Notes under the pieces: model-generated
Databases searched by the model: none
What the model saw: the letters and a program-made list of their open reading frames with translations, nothing else
Told to the model about the DNA's origin: nothing
Assembly: GCF_002796985.1 (NCBI RefSeq)
Contig: NZ_PEKX01000009.1
Coordinates: 124,001 to 188,000 of the forward strand
Length of the DNA: 64,000 bases
Reading direction: 5' to 3'
Source: Pseudomonas sp.
GTDB taxonomy: Bacteria > Pseudomonadota > Gammaproteobacteria > Pseudomonadales > Pseudomonadaceae
In this document: positions 40,450 to 48,837 of the stretch, piece after piece
Numbering within the stretch: the stretch's first letter is position 1
Layout of the letters: every line of letters starts with the position of its first letter
Translations under genes and position numbers: made by a program

Positions 40450-42996
40450 TCAGGAGTCCTGGTCATTGTCGGGTGCGATTGGGCTTCCCCTCACCCTAAC
40501 CCTGGCTGCGCGCCCCGCTCGGAGGGAGAGGGGGCTATCCGCTGCAGTGGTCGTGGTCGGAGCGTCGGCCGCCTCCGCAGCTTTCGACTGAGTCTGTGGG
40601 GCCGCTTGATGCCGATCGGTCCCTTCTCCCGCTTGCGGGAGAGGGCCAGGGTGAGGGCGCTCCTGCTCTGCGCTCCTCATCGCCTCACACGCCCACAGCA
40701 CCCGCTCCGGTGTCGCCGGCGTATCCAGGTCGGGGCTCAGGCGGTAGTCGGCGAGGCTGGCGATGGCGTCGCGCAGCGCCGACCACACCGAGATCGCCAG
40801 CATGAACGGCGGCTCGCCCACGGCCTTGGACAGGTACACACTGTCTTCCTCGTTGGGGCGGTCGAACAGCGCCACGCGGAAGTCTTCCGGCGCATCGCTT
40901 ACCGCCGGAATCTTGTAGGTCGCCGGCCCCACGGTGAGCAGCTTGCCGGCGTCGTCCCAGCGCAGCTCCTCGGTGGTCAGCCAGCCCATGCCCTGGACGA
41001 AGCCGCCCTCGATCTGGCCGATGTCGATGGCCGGGTTCAGGCTGCGGCCGACGTCGTGGAGGATGTCCACCCGGCGCACGCGGTATTCGCCGGTCAGCGT
41101 GTCCACTTCCACCTCCGACACCGCCGCGCCATAGGCGAAGTAGAAGAACGGATGGCCCACGCCCTTCTCGCGGTCGTAGAAGATTTTCGGCGTGCGGTAG
41201 AAGCCGGTGGCGGAGAGCTGGATGCGTGCGAAGTAGGCGGCCTGGATGACTTCGGTGAAGCCCAGGTGTTGCGTCCCGACGGTCACGCCGCCGTGCTCGA
41301 AACGTATCTCCTGCGGCTTCAGACCGTCGCGTTCGGCGAGGAAGTCGATCAGGCGCTTCTTCAGCGTGCGCGCGGCATCGCGGGCGGCCATGCCGTTCAG
41401 GTCGGTGCCGCTGGAAGCCGCGGTGGGCGAGGTGTTGGGCACCTTGTCGGTGCGCGTGGCGGTGATCACCACACGCTCCAGCGGTACCTGGAATTCCTCG
41501 GCGACTATCTGCGCGACCTTGGTGTTTAGGCCCTGGCCCATCTCGGTACCGCCATGGTTCAGCTGGATGCTGCCGTCGGTGTAGAGGTGGACCAGCGCGC
41601 CGGCCTGGTTGAGGTGCTGGGCGGTGAAGGAAATGCCGAACTTCACCGGGATCAGTGCCAGGCCCTTCTTCAGCACCGGGCTCCGTGCGTTGAAGTCATG
41701 GATTGCCAGGCGGCGCGCAGCGTAGTCGCTGCTCTGTTCCAGTCGCGCGATCAACTCGCCCAGCAGGTTGTGCTCGACCTTCTGGTGGTAGGGCGTCAGC
41801 TCCCTGCCCATTCCTCCGTAGAGGTTGAGTTTGCGGACTTCCAGCGGGTCCTTGTCCACGGCGCGGGCGATGTCGTCCATGGCGCGCTCGATGATCATCA
41901 TCCCCTGCGGCCCGCCGAAGCCACGGAAGGCGGTGTGCGAGACGCTGTTGGTGAAGCTGCGGTAGCCGGAGATGGCCACGTCAGGGATGAAGTAGGCGTT
42001 GTCGGCATGGAACATTGCGCGGTCGACGATGGCGTCGGAGAGGTCCGGCGAATGCCCGCAGTCGCCCACCACTTCCAACTGTGCGGCAAGCAGCCGGCCT
42101 TCGTCGTCGAAGCCGATGCGGTAATGGTTGTGGAAGGGGTGGCGCTTGCCGGTCAGGCGCATGTCCTCGGCGCGTGGCAGGCGCAGCTTCACTGCGCGGC
42201 CGGTCTTGCTCGCCAGCAGCGCGGCGAGGCAGGCGAAGGGTGCTGCCTGGGTTTCCTTGCCGCCGAAACCACCGCCCATGCGCCGCACTTCCACTGTGAC
42301 CTTGGCCAGCGGGATTGCCAGCACTTCGGCCACCAGTTTCTGCACTTCGCTCGGGTGCTGGCTGGACGTGTGCACCAGCATGCCGCCGTCGTCGCCGGGC
42401 AGCGCGAGCGAGGCCTGGCCTTCGAGGTAGAAATGCTCCTGGCCGCCGATGAACTGGCGGGCTTCCAGCACCTGGGGAGCACTCTCCAGCGCAGCCTGCG
42501 CGTCGCCCCGGCGCATGTGGTGCGGTGGGCGTACGAAACGCTCTTCGGCCTTGGCCTTGAGCGGGTCGAGCAGCGGGTCTTCCTTCGCGTATTCGACCTT
42601 CGCCAGGCGCACCGCCCGCCGCGCCTGGATCAGGCTTTGCGCGGCAACCGCAAACAACGCCTGGCCGTGATACTTCACTTGCTCGCCGGCCAGCAGCGGG
42701 TCGCCGGGGAAAACCGGGCCGATGTCGGTGTGGCCGGGTACGTCATCCAGGGTCAGTACGGCCACGACGCCGGGGGCGCTGCGCACCGCGTCGAGGTCGA
42801 GGGATAGCACGCCGCCGCAGGCGATTTCAGTCAGGCCGACGGCGGCGTGCAGCAGTTCGCGCGGCTCCTTCAGGTCGTCCACGTAGCGCGCCGCGCCGCT
42901 CACGTGCAGCGCCGCGCTGTCGTGCTCGCGAGGCTTGCCCGCGCTATGGATGGCGACCGCGACGCCGTTGCTGGCCAGCGGTGGCAGGCTACGCAT
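40450..42996 (-). CDS. xdhB: Xanthine dehydrogenase molybdenum subunit XdhB with repeat-derived tail
   Basis: The 848-residue subunit oxidises hypoxanthine and xanthine to urate at a molybdopterin centre. Motifs: VRRMGGGFGGKETQAAPFAC near 235, HTAFRGFGGPQGMMIIE near 350, GGTEMGQGLNTKVAQI near 480 and the catalytic Glu in KAVGEPPFMLA near 735. The natural family end should be close to RVLWACEAMR. Beyond it are about 75 residues including ERPHPGPLPQAGEG and SPLSLRAGRAARVRVRG, which are translations of two intergenic-type repeats. The start overlaps the xdhA stop by eight bases. Confidence 0.9.
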   Translation of the reverse strand: MRSLPPLASNGVAVAIHSAGKPREHDSAALHVSGAARYVDDLKEPRELLHAAVGLTEIACGGVLSLDLDAVRSAPGVVAVLTLDDVPGHTDIGPVFPGDPLLAGEQVKYHGQALFAVAAQSLIQARRAVRLAKVEYAKEDPLLDPLKAKAEERFVRPPHHMRRGDAQAALESAPQVLEARQFIGGQEHFYLEGQASLALPGDDGGMLVHTSSQHPSEVQKLVAEVLAIPLAKVTVEVRRMGGGFGGKETQAAPFACLAALLASKTGRAVKLRLPRAEDMRLTGKRHPFHNHYRIGFDDEGRLLAAQLEVVGDCGHSPDLSDAIVDRAMFHADNAYFIPDVAISGYRSFTNSVSHTAFRGFGGPQGMMIIERAMDDIARAVDKDPLEVRKLNLYGGMGRELTPYHQKVEHNLLGELIARLEQSSDYAARRLAIHDFNARSPVLKKGLALIPVKFGISFTAQHLNQAGALVHLYTDGSIQLNHGGTEMGQGLNTKVAQIVAEEFQVPLERVVITATRTDKVPNTSPTAASSGTDLNGMAARDAARTLKKRLIDFLAERDGLKPQEIRFEHGGVTVGTQHLGFTEVIQAAYFARIQLSATGFYRTPKIFYDREKGVGHPFFYFAYGAAVSEVEVDTLTGEYRVRRVDILHDVGRSLNPAIDIGQIEGGFVQGMGWLTTEELRWDDAGKLLTVGPATYKIPAVSDAPEDFRVALFDRPNEEDSVYLSKAVGEPPFMLAISVWSALRDAIASLADYRLSPDLDTPATPERVLWACEAMRSAEQERPHPGPLPQAGEGTDRHQAAPQTQSKAAEAADAPTTTTAADSPLSLRAGRAARVRVRGSPIAPDNDQDS
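40487..40657. repeat. Two CCCTCTCC repeats inside the 3' end of xdhB
   Basis: Copies at about 40487-40534 (CCCCTCACCCTAACCCTGG ... GGAGGGAGAGGGGG) and 40621-40657 (CTTCTCCCGCTTGCGGGAGAG) belong to the family found elsewhere in gaps. Here they stay in frame and are translated. Confidence 0.8.
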
Positions 42997-44413
42997 GGCG
43001 CACCTCCGCAGGGCTTGGGGTCCATTCCAGTAGTGCGCGCTGTAACAGGTTCTGCGCCACCTTCAGGCGATAGGCGGCGCTGGCGCGCAGGTCGTCGATG
43101 GGCTGGAAATCCTGCGCGATAGCGGCCTGCGCCGCCGCCACGGCAGCGGCGTCGAAGGGCCGGCCGCGCAGGGCTGCTTCGCTCCGCACACCGCGCAATG
43201 GCGTGGCGGCCATGCCGCCGCAGGCGAGGCGCGCGTCAGTAACGATGCCGGCCTCGTCGAGATCCAGACGCAGGGCCAGGCACACGGCGGAAATATCGTC
43301 GTCGCGGCGCTTGGAAACCTTGTCGACGCGAAACCGCTGGTGGCCGCGCAGGCGCGGAATCAGCAGTGCCTCGATGTATTCGCCGGGTTGCAGGACGGTC
43401 TGGCGGTAGCCGGTGAAGAAGCCGTCGATGGCGACTTCGCGCACGGCTCCCGCCTTGCGCAGGCGCAGCCGGGCATCCAGTGCGAGCAGCACCGGCGGCA
43501 TGTCGCCGATGGGCGAGGCGTTGGCGATGTTGCCGCCCAGGGTGCCGCGCTGGCGGATCTGCAACGAGCCCAGGCGCTCCAGCAGGGCGGCGACGCCGGG
43601 GAATTCCTCCAGCGCATCGAGGCAGTCGGCGTAGGGCCGCGCCGCGCCGATCAGCAGGTGCTCGACGTGGACTTCCAGGCGTTGCAGTTCGCTCACCCGG
43701 TCGAGGTGGATCAGTGCCGGAAAAGTCTTGAGGTTCTGCGTGGCTTCCAGCGCCAGGTCGGTGCCGCCGGCGATCAGCCGCGCTTGCGGGTGCCTTTGCA
43801 GCAGGGTGTCCAGTTCCTCCAGCGAGGTGGGCAACCAGGCCTGCGCCTCGCCGTCGTGCAGCGTGCCGGCTGTGGATATCTCCTGAAGTCGGGCGACGGT
43901 CAGGGCGGTGTTCTGCTCGAAGTGGTCGTGGCAGGGCTGCTCGGCGATCTGTGTGGCGGCGTCGAGGATCGGCCGGTAACCGGTGCAGCGGCACAGATTG
44001 CCGGAGAGCGCGGTCAGTGCCGTCTCGCGGTCGTGCGGCGGCGGCGAGTGGTGCCAGGCGAACAGCGACATGACGATGCCCGGCGTGCAGAAGCCGCATT
44101 GCGAGCCGTGGCAGTCCACCATCGCCTGCTGCACCGGGTGCAGCGCGCCGGGCTCGCCGAGGTGTTCGACGGTCAGCACCTGGCGACCATGGACGGCGCC
44201 CAGCAGCGTGATGCAGGCGTTCACCGCACGATAGCGCAGCGCTTCACCGTCGGGCTCGACGAGCACCACGGTGCACGCGCCGCAGTCGCCCGAAGCGCAG
44301 CCCTCCTTGGTGCCGGTGCGCGCACGGTGGATGCGCAGGTAATCGAGCAGGCTGCTCTCGGGTGCGAAGCCGTCGGCCTGGACCGTTTCGTCGCCGAGCA
44401 GGAACTGGATCAT
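42989..44413 (-). CDS. xdhA: Xanthine dehydrogenase iron-sulfur/FAD subunit XdhA
   Basis: The 474-residue subunit carries two [2Fe-2S] clusters. The first is plant-type, GCASGDCGACTVVL near residue 38, with a fourth Cys in NACITLL near 66. The second is CGFCTPG near 101 and CRCTGYRP near 137. From about 190 it has a FAD-binding domain (ARLIAGGTDLALEATQ, GTLGGNIANASPIGDMPPVLLAL). It passes electrons from XdhB to NAD. It is the promoter-proximal xdh gene, divergent from ahpC across a 466-base gap. Confidence 0.92.
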   Translation of the reverse strand: MIQFLLGDETVQADGFAPESSLLDYLRIHRARTGTKEGCASGDCGACTVVLVEPDGEALRYRAVNACITLLGAVHGRQVLTVEHLGEPGALHPVQQAMVDCHGSQCGFCTPGIVMSLFAWHHSPPPHDRETALTALSGNLCRCTGYRPILDAATQIAEQPCHDHFEQNTALTVARLQEISTAGTLHDGEAQAWLPTSLEELDTLLQRHPQARLIAGGTDLALEATQNLKTFPALIHLDRVSELQRLEVHVEHLLIGAARPYADCLDALEEFPGVAALLERLGSLQIRQRGTLGGNIANASPIGDMPPVLLALDARLRLRKAGAVREVAIDGFFTGYRQTVLQPGEYIEALLIPRLRGHQRFRVDKVSKRRDDDISAVCLALRLDLDEAGIVTDARLACGGMAATPLRGVRSEAALRGRPFDAAAVAAAQAAIAQDFQPIDDLRASAAYRLKVAQNLLQRALLEWTPSPAEVRHA

Positions 44414-44714
44414 CGGGAGTCCTCGTCGTCATGCGTGCGGCCGTGCCGCTTCGCGAAGGCTGTCCGTAGACGTCGAGGGCCGCGTGGCGAAGGGCCCTCA
44501 GGCACAAGCATAGGCTCGTGGACAGGCTTGACCAGTGGGGCAGGAAAACTGGCGCGCTCGACAATCTTCGAAGGGCCGTACGTCGCGACTGGCGTTGTCC
44601 TCGCGGCGCTTTCGGGGGAAGGTGGACGGACCGGTGTGCCGGAGGAAGGCTGAAAATCCTCGGGCCAGACACCTCGCATCACGAATCCGAGCGTAGGACA
44701 GCGCGATTCGCCTG

Positions 44715-44810
44715 ATAGGAAACTTCTTCCTTATATAGATCTCTCCATAGAGAGACTCAATTTCCGTGATGCCCTAAATCAATGGGCATTCATTGTCATC
44801 AGGCGATAAT
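44715..44810 (+). promoter_or_regulatory. ahpC promoter region with possible OxyR site
   Basis: The gap 44414-44879 is featureless up to about 44700, then turns AT-rich. Three ATAG tetramers at 44715, 44735 and 44747 lie in a stretch resembling a degenerate OxyR site. GATAAT near 44804 could be a -10 element. OxyR control of ahpC is established in P. aeruginosa; the exact site here is a guess. Confidence 0.35.
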
Positions 44811-44879
44811 CTTGCCCCTGTCGAATTTCAACCGATCGACCACTCGATTAAACGACAACTCTCTACGAGGAATTGCCTA

Positions 44880-45443
44880 ATGAATCTGATCAACACCGCC
44901 GTTCAACCGTTCAAGGTCAACGCTTTCCACAATGGCAAGTTCATCGAAGTCACCGAGCAGTCCCTGAAGGGCAAGTGGTCCGTCCTGATCTTCATGCCGG
45001 CAGCCTTCACCTTCAACTGCCCGACCGAGATCGAAGACGCCGCCAACAACTACGCCGAGTTCCAGAAGGCCGGTACCGAGGTCTACATCGTGACCACCGA
45101 TACCCACTTCTCCCACAAGGTGTGGCACGAAACTTCCCCGGCCGTTGGCAAAGCCCAGTTCCCGCTGATCGGTGACCCGACTCACCAGCTGACCAACGCC
45201 TTCGGCGTGCACATCCCGGAAGAAGGCCTGGCCCTGCGCGGCACCTTCGTGATCAACCCGGAAGGCATCATCAAGACCGTCGAAATCCACTCCAACGAGA
45301 TCGCTCGTGACGTCGGCGAAACCCTGCGCAAGCTGAAAGCTGCCCAGTACACCGCCGCTCACCCGGGTGAAGTCTGCCCGGCCAAGTGGAAAGAAGGCGA
45401 GAAGACCCTGGCTCCGTCGCTGGACCTGGTCGGCAAGATCTAA
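44880..45443 (+). CDS. ahpC: Alkyl hydroperoxide reductase subunit C (2-Cys peroxiredoxin)
   Basis: The 187-residue peroxiredoxin reduces H2O2, organic peroxides and peroxynitrite. The peroxidatic Cys47 lies in FMPAAFTFNCPTEIED, the resolving Cys in HPGEVCPAKW near 165, and FPLIGDPTHQL near 102 is typical. The start ATG at 44880 follows ACGAGGA; upstream in-frame ATGs lie within the promoter region. AhpF, encoded 195 bases downstream, reduces it with NADH. Confidence 0.96.
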   Translation: MNLINTAVQPFKVNAFHNGKFIEVTEQSLKGKWSVLIFMPAAFTFNCPTEIEDAANNYAEFQKAGTEVYIVTTDTHFSHKVWHETSPAVGKAQFPLIGDPTHQLTNAFGVHIPEEGLALRGTFVINPEGIIKTVEIHSNEIARDVGETLRKLKAAQYTAAHPGEVCPAKWKEGEKTLAPSLDLVGKI

Positions 45444-45638
45444 AAACGGCTGGGAAGCTGTTGCGCAGCGGCTCCCGCTGCGCAACCAGCGGGCGCCCGC
45501 CCACCCGCTTCCCCTACCGTTTTGCAACACCCCGAGGATGCCTACCGGCATCCTCCCTACCAAAGCCAAAAGCGTGCGTAGGGTGGGCTGAAAAGCCTGC
45601 CGGGGAACCCCTTTGCTCAAATTCCGAGGATTTGAATC

Positions 45639-47204
45639 ATGTTGGACGCCACCCTTAAAACCCAGTTGAAGGCCTACCTGGAAAAGGTCCAGCAGCCGTT
45701 CGAGATCGTCGCGTCCCTCGATGACAGCGACAAATCCCGCGAGATGAGCGAGCTGCTGCACGAAATCGTCGGCCTGACCGACAAGATCACCCTGCGTGAA
45801 GATGGCAGCGATGAACGCAAGCCTTCCTTCGCGCTGAACCGCCCCGGGGCGAACATCGGCCTGGCTTTCGCCGGCATCCCCATGGGCCACGAATTCACCT
45901 CCCTGGTGCTGGCGCTGCTGCAGGTCGGCGGCCACCCGTCCAAGCTCGACGCCGACGTGATCGAGCAGATCAAGGGCATCCAGGGTTCGTTCGAGTTCGA
46001 AACCTACTTCTCGCTGTCCTGCCAGAACTGCCCGGACGTGGTCCAGGCGCTGAACCTGATGGCCGTGCTCAACCCGAACATCCGCCACGTCGCCATCGAC
46101 GGCGCGCTGTTCCAGGAAGAAGTCGAGCGCCGCCAGGTGATGGCTGTGCCGAGCATCTACCTCAACGGCGAAGTGTTCGGCCAGGGCCGCATGGGCGTGG
46201 AGGAAATCCTCGCCAAGATCGACACCGGCGCCGCTGCCCGCGAAGCCGAGAAGCTGTCGGCGAAAGAAGAGTTCGACGTACTGGTCGTCGGCGGTGGCCC
46301 GGCTGGCGCTGCGGCGGCGATCTACGCCGCTCGTAAAGGCATCCGTACCGGGGTCGCGGCTGAACGCTTCGGCGGCCAGGTGCTGGACACCATGGCCATC
46401 GAGAACTTCATCTCGGTGACCGAGACCGAAGGCCCGAAACTGGCTCGCCAGCTGGAAGAGCACGTCAAGCACTACGAAGTCGACATCATGAACCTGCAGC
46501 GCGCCAGCGCGCTGATTCCGGCGAAGACCGCCGGCGGCCTGCACGAAGTGCAGTTCGAAGGCGGCGGCAGCCTGAAGGCCAAGTCGGTGATCCTCGCCAC
46601 TGGCGCCCGCTGGCGTGAAATGGGCGTGCCGGGCGAGAAGGAATACAAGGCCAAGGGCGTGTGCTTCTGCCCGCACTGCGACGGCCCGCTGTTCAAGGGC
46701 AAGCGCGTGGCGGTGATCGGCGGCGGCAACTCCGGCGTCGAAGCGGCCATCGACCTGGCCGGCATCGTGTCCCACGTGACCCTGCTGGAGTTCGACAGCA
46801 AGCTGCGCGCCGACGCCGTGCTGCAACGCAAGCTGTTCAGCCTGCCGAACGTGGACGTGATCACCAGCGCGCTGACCAGCGAAGTGAAAGGCGATGGCCA
46901 GAAGGTCACCGGCCTGGTCTACAAGGACCGCAACTCGGAAGAGTTCAAGTCCGTCGAGCTGGAAGGCATCTTCGTGCAGATCGGCCTGCTGCCCAACAGC
47001 GACTGGCTCAAGGGCACCATCGAGCTGACCCCGCGTGGCGAGATCATCGTCGACGCTCGCGGCGAGACTTCGCTGCCGGGCATCTTCGCCGCCGGTGACG
47101 TGACCACCGTTCCGTACAAGCAGATCGTGATCGCGGTCGGCGAGGGCGCCAAGGCGTCGCTCTCCGCCTTCGACCACCTGATCCGCTCCTCCGCGCCAGC
47201 CTGA
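45639..47204 (+). CDS. ahpF: Alkyl hydroperoxide reductase subunit F
   Basis: The 521-residue flavoprotein moves electrons from NADH to AhpC. Its N-terminal double-thioredoxin domain has the redox pair CQNC (Cys128, Cys131). The thioredoxin-reductase-like part has the FAD motif VLVVGGGPAGAAAAIYAARK near 214, the active-site CFCPHCDGP near 345 and VAVIGGGNSGVEAAIDLAG near 358 for NADH. IFAAGDVTTVPYKQI is near 485. The start has CCGAGGA upstream. The 195-base gap to ahpC has no clear terminator, so partial read-through is likely. Confidence 0.96.
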   Translation: MLDATLKTQLKAYLEKVQQPFEIVASLDDSDKSREMSELLHEIVGLTDKITLREDGSDERKPSFALNRPGANIGLAFAGIPMGHEFTSLVLALLQVGGHPSKLDADVIEQIKGIQGSFEFETYFSLSCQNCPDVVQALNLMAVLNPNIRHVAIDGALFQEEVERRQVMAVPSIYLNGEVFGQGRMGVEEILAKIDTGAAAREAEKLSAKEEFDVLVVGGGPAGAAAAIYAARKGIRTGVAAERFGGQVLDTMAIENFISVTETEGPKLARQLEEHVKHYEVDIMNLQRASALIPAKTAGGLHEVQFEGGGSLKAKSVILATGARWREMGVPGEKEYKAKGVCFCPHCDGPLFKGKRVAVIGGGNSGVEAAIDLAGIVSHVTLLEFDSKLRADAVLQRKLFSLPNVDVITSALTSEVKGDGQKVTGLVYKDRNSEEFKSVELEGIFVQIGLLPNSDWLKGTIELTPRGEIIVDARGETSLPGIFAAGDVTTVPYKQIVIAVGEGAKASLSAFDHLIRSSAPA

Positions 47205-47225
47205 TGACCTCGCGCTAGAGAAAGA

Positions 47226-47264
47226 AACGCCCGGTTCACGAGAGTGAGCCGGGCGTTTTCTTTT
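47226..47264 (+). terminator. Terminator of ahpF
   Basis: AACGCCCGG-TTCAC...GTGAG-CCGGGCGTT forms a long stem followed by TTCTTTT, about 20 bases after the stop codon. Confidence 0.88.
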
Positions 47265-47277
47265 GTGCGTCAAAAGC

Positions 47278-47343
47278 GTTCGCGAGCAAGCTCGCTCCTA
47301 CAGGGGACTTCCGCTCTGGGTAGGAGCGAGCTTGCTCGCGAAC
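47278..47343. repeat. REP inverted pair
   Basis: Two first-family REP copies (47278-47301 and 47320-47343) are arranged head to head with an 18-base spacer, the shortest pair in the window. They sit between converging ahpF and clsA. Confidence 0.9.
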
Positions 47344-47361
47344 ATCGCCACACCAACGCTC

Positions 47362-48795
47362 TCAGAGAATCGGCGACACCAGCCGCGCCACCCGCATCCC
47401 CAATTGCTGCAGGCGATGCACGCGCTTGCGGTCGTCCAGGGTCATTTCCACCGATTGGGCGAAGTCCTCTTCCAGCATGGTTTCCACGTCGTGGGCAAAA
47501 CCTTCGTCGACGGTGATCACCATGATCTCGAAGTTCAGGCGGAACGAGCGGTTGTCCAGGTTGGCGCTGCCCACCGCGGCGCTGTCGTGGTCGATCAGGA
47601 TCACCTTCTGGTGCAGGAACCCCGGTTGGTAGCGGAACACCCGCACGCCGGCGCGCACAGCATCGAGTGCGTAGAGACTGGACGCGGCATACACGGTTTT
47701 GTGGTCCGGCTGCGAGGGCAGCAGGATGCGCACGTCCACGCCGCGCAGCACCGCCAGGCGCAGGGCGGCGGCGACGGCTTCGTCCGGGACGAAATACGGC
47801 GTGGTGATCCACACCCGCTCCACCGCCGCGTTGATCGATTCGACGAAGAACAGCGAGCAGGTTTCCTGGGTGTCCGCCGGGCCGCTGGGCACCACCTGGC
47901 AGAGCATCCCGGCGTCGTCGTAGCCATCAGGCAGGATCAGCGTGGGCAGCGTGTGGGTGGCCCAGAACCAGTCCTCGGCGAAGCATTCCTGCAGGCACGC
48001 CACCGCCGGACCATGCAGCTCGATGTGGGTGTCACGCCAGGGGGCCAGCGGCGGCTTCTCGCCCAGGTACTCAACGCCGACGTTGTGCCCGCCGACGAAA
48101 CCGCTCACGCCGTCGACCACCACGATCTTGCGGTGGTTGCGGAAGTTCACCTGGAAGCGGTTGATCATCCCGCTGCCGGTGCTGAAGGCGTGCACCTGCA
48201 CGCCGCCCTGGCGCAGGCGTTCGACGTAGCGGCGCGACAGGGCGTGGCTGCCGATGCCGTCGTAGAGAAGGAACACATCCACGCCATTGGCCGCGCGCTC
48301 CAGCAGCAATTGCGCGAGGCGCTGGCCGAGGGCGTCGTCACGGATGATGAAGAACTGCACCAGAATCGCTTTCCGCGCGCTTGAAATCGCCTCGAACATC
48401 GCGTCGAAGGAGGCCTTGCCGTTCACCAGCAGGCGCACCTTGTTGTTCGCCAGGGTCGGCATGCGCGCCAACCCGACCATGGCCTTGAGCGATTTGTAGG
48501 CGTGGGACTGGCGCGCGGCGAGGGCTTCTTCCACCCATGGGCGCCAGTCCAGCTCGGCGGCAGCCACGTGCATTTCCTCGTTGGCCTGCCGGCGCGCGCC
48601 GATGTAGGCATCGAAGCGGCTGCGGCCGAACACCAGGTAGGGCACCAGCGTCAGCAGCGGCATGAACACCAGCGAAGTCGCCCAGGCGATGGCGCCTTGC
48701 GCGGTGCGTACGCTGAGCACGGCGTGGACGGCGGCGATGATCCCCAGCAACTGGATGACGACCAGGAAGTGGGCGATATAGGTGGTGTACTGCAT
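47362..48795 (-). CDS. clsA: Cardiolipin synthase A
   Basis: The 477-residue membrane enzyme joins two phosphatidylglycerols into cardiolipin. Two N-terminal membrane segments (residues 6-27 and about 36-56) precede two phospholipase D HKD motifs: NHRKIVVVDGVSGFVGGHN near 220 and LHQKVILIDHDSAAVGSANLDNRS near 398. Length and order match ClsA. It is the first in a run of minus-strand single genes and converges on ahpF. Confidence 0.92.
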   Translation of the reverse strand: MQYTTYIAHFLVVIQLLGIIAAVHAVLSVRTAQGAIAWATSLVFMPLLTLVPYLVFGRSRFDAYIGARRQANEEMHVAAAELDWRPWVEEALAARQSHAYKSLKAMVGLARMPTLANNKVRLLVNGKASFDAMFEAISSARKAILVQFFIIRDDALGQRLAQLLLERAANGVDVFLLYDGIGSHALSRRYVERLRQGGVQVHAFSTGSGMINRFQVNFRNHRKIVVVDGVSGFVGGHNVGVEYLGEKPPLAPWRDTHIELHGPAVACLQECFAEDWFWATHTLPTLILPDGYDDAGMLCQVVPSGPADTQETCSLFFVESINAAVERVWITTPYFVPDEAVAAALRLAVLRGVDVRILLPSQPDHKTVYAASSLYALDAVRAGVRVFRYQPGFLHQKVILIDHDSAAVGSANLDNRSFRLNFEIMVITVDEGFAHDVETMLEEDFAQSVEMTLDDRKRVHRLQQLGMRVARLVSPIL

Positions 48796-48837
48796 GGGCG
48801 CGCGATCGGGTCCTTGTGGTCGGCGAATAGGCTGAGC

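Noticed and set aside
39465..40466. Continuation of the chemoreceptor frame upstream to about 40466, giving a 976-residue reading
   Set aside because: The added part is an alternative frame through xdhC on the same strand. It is Arg/Ala/Gly-rich and unlike any protein, and a good ribosome site exists at 39464.
44410..44682. Small gene between xdhA and ahpC
   Set aside because: Frames on both strands lack ribosome sites and resemble no protein; the region is better read as leader and promoter.
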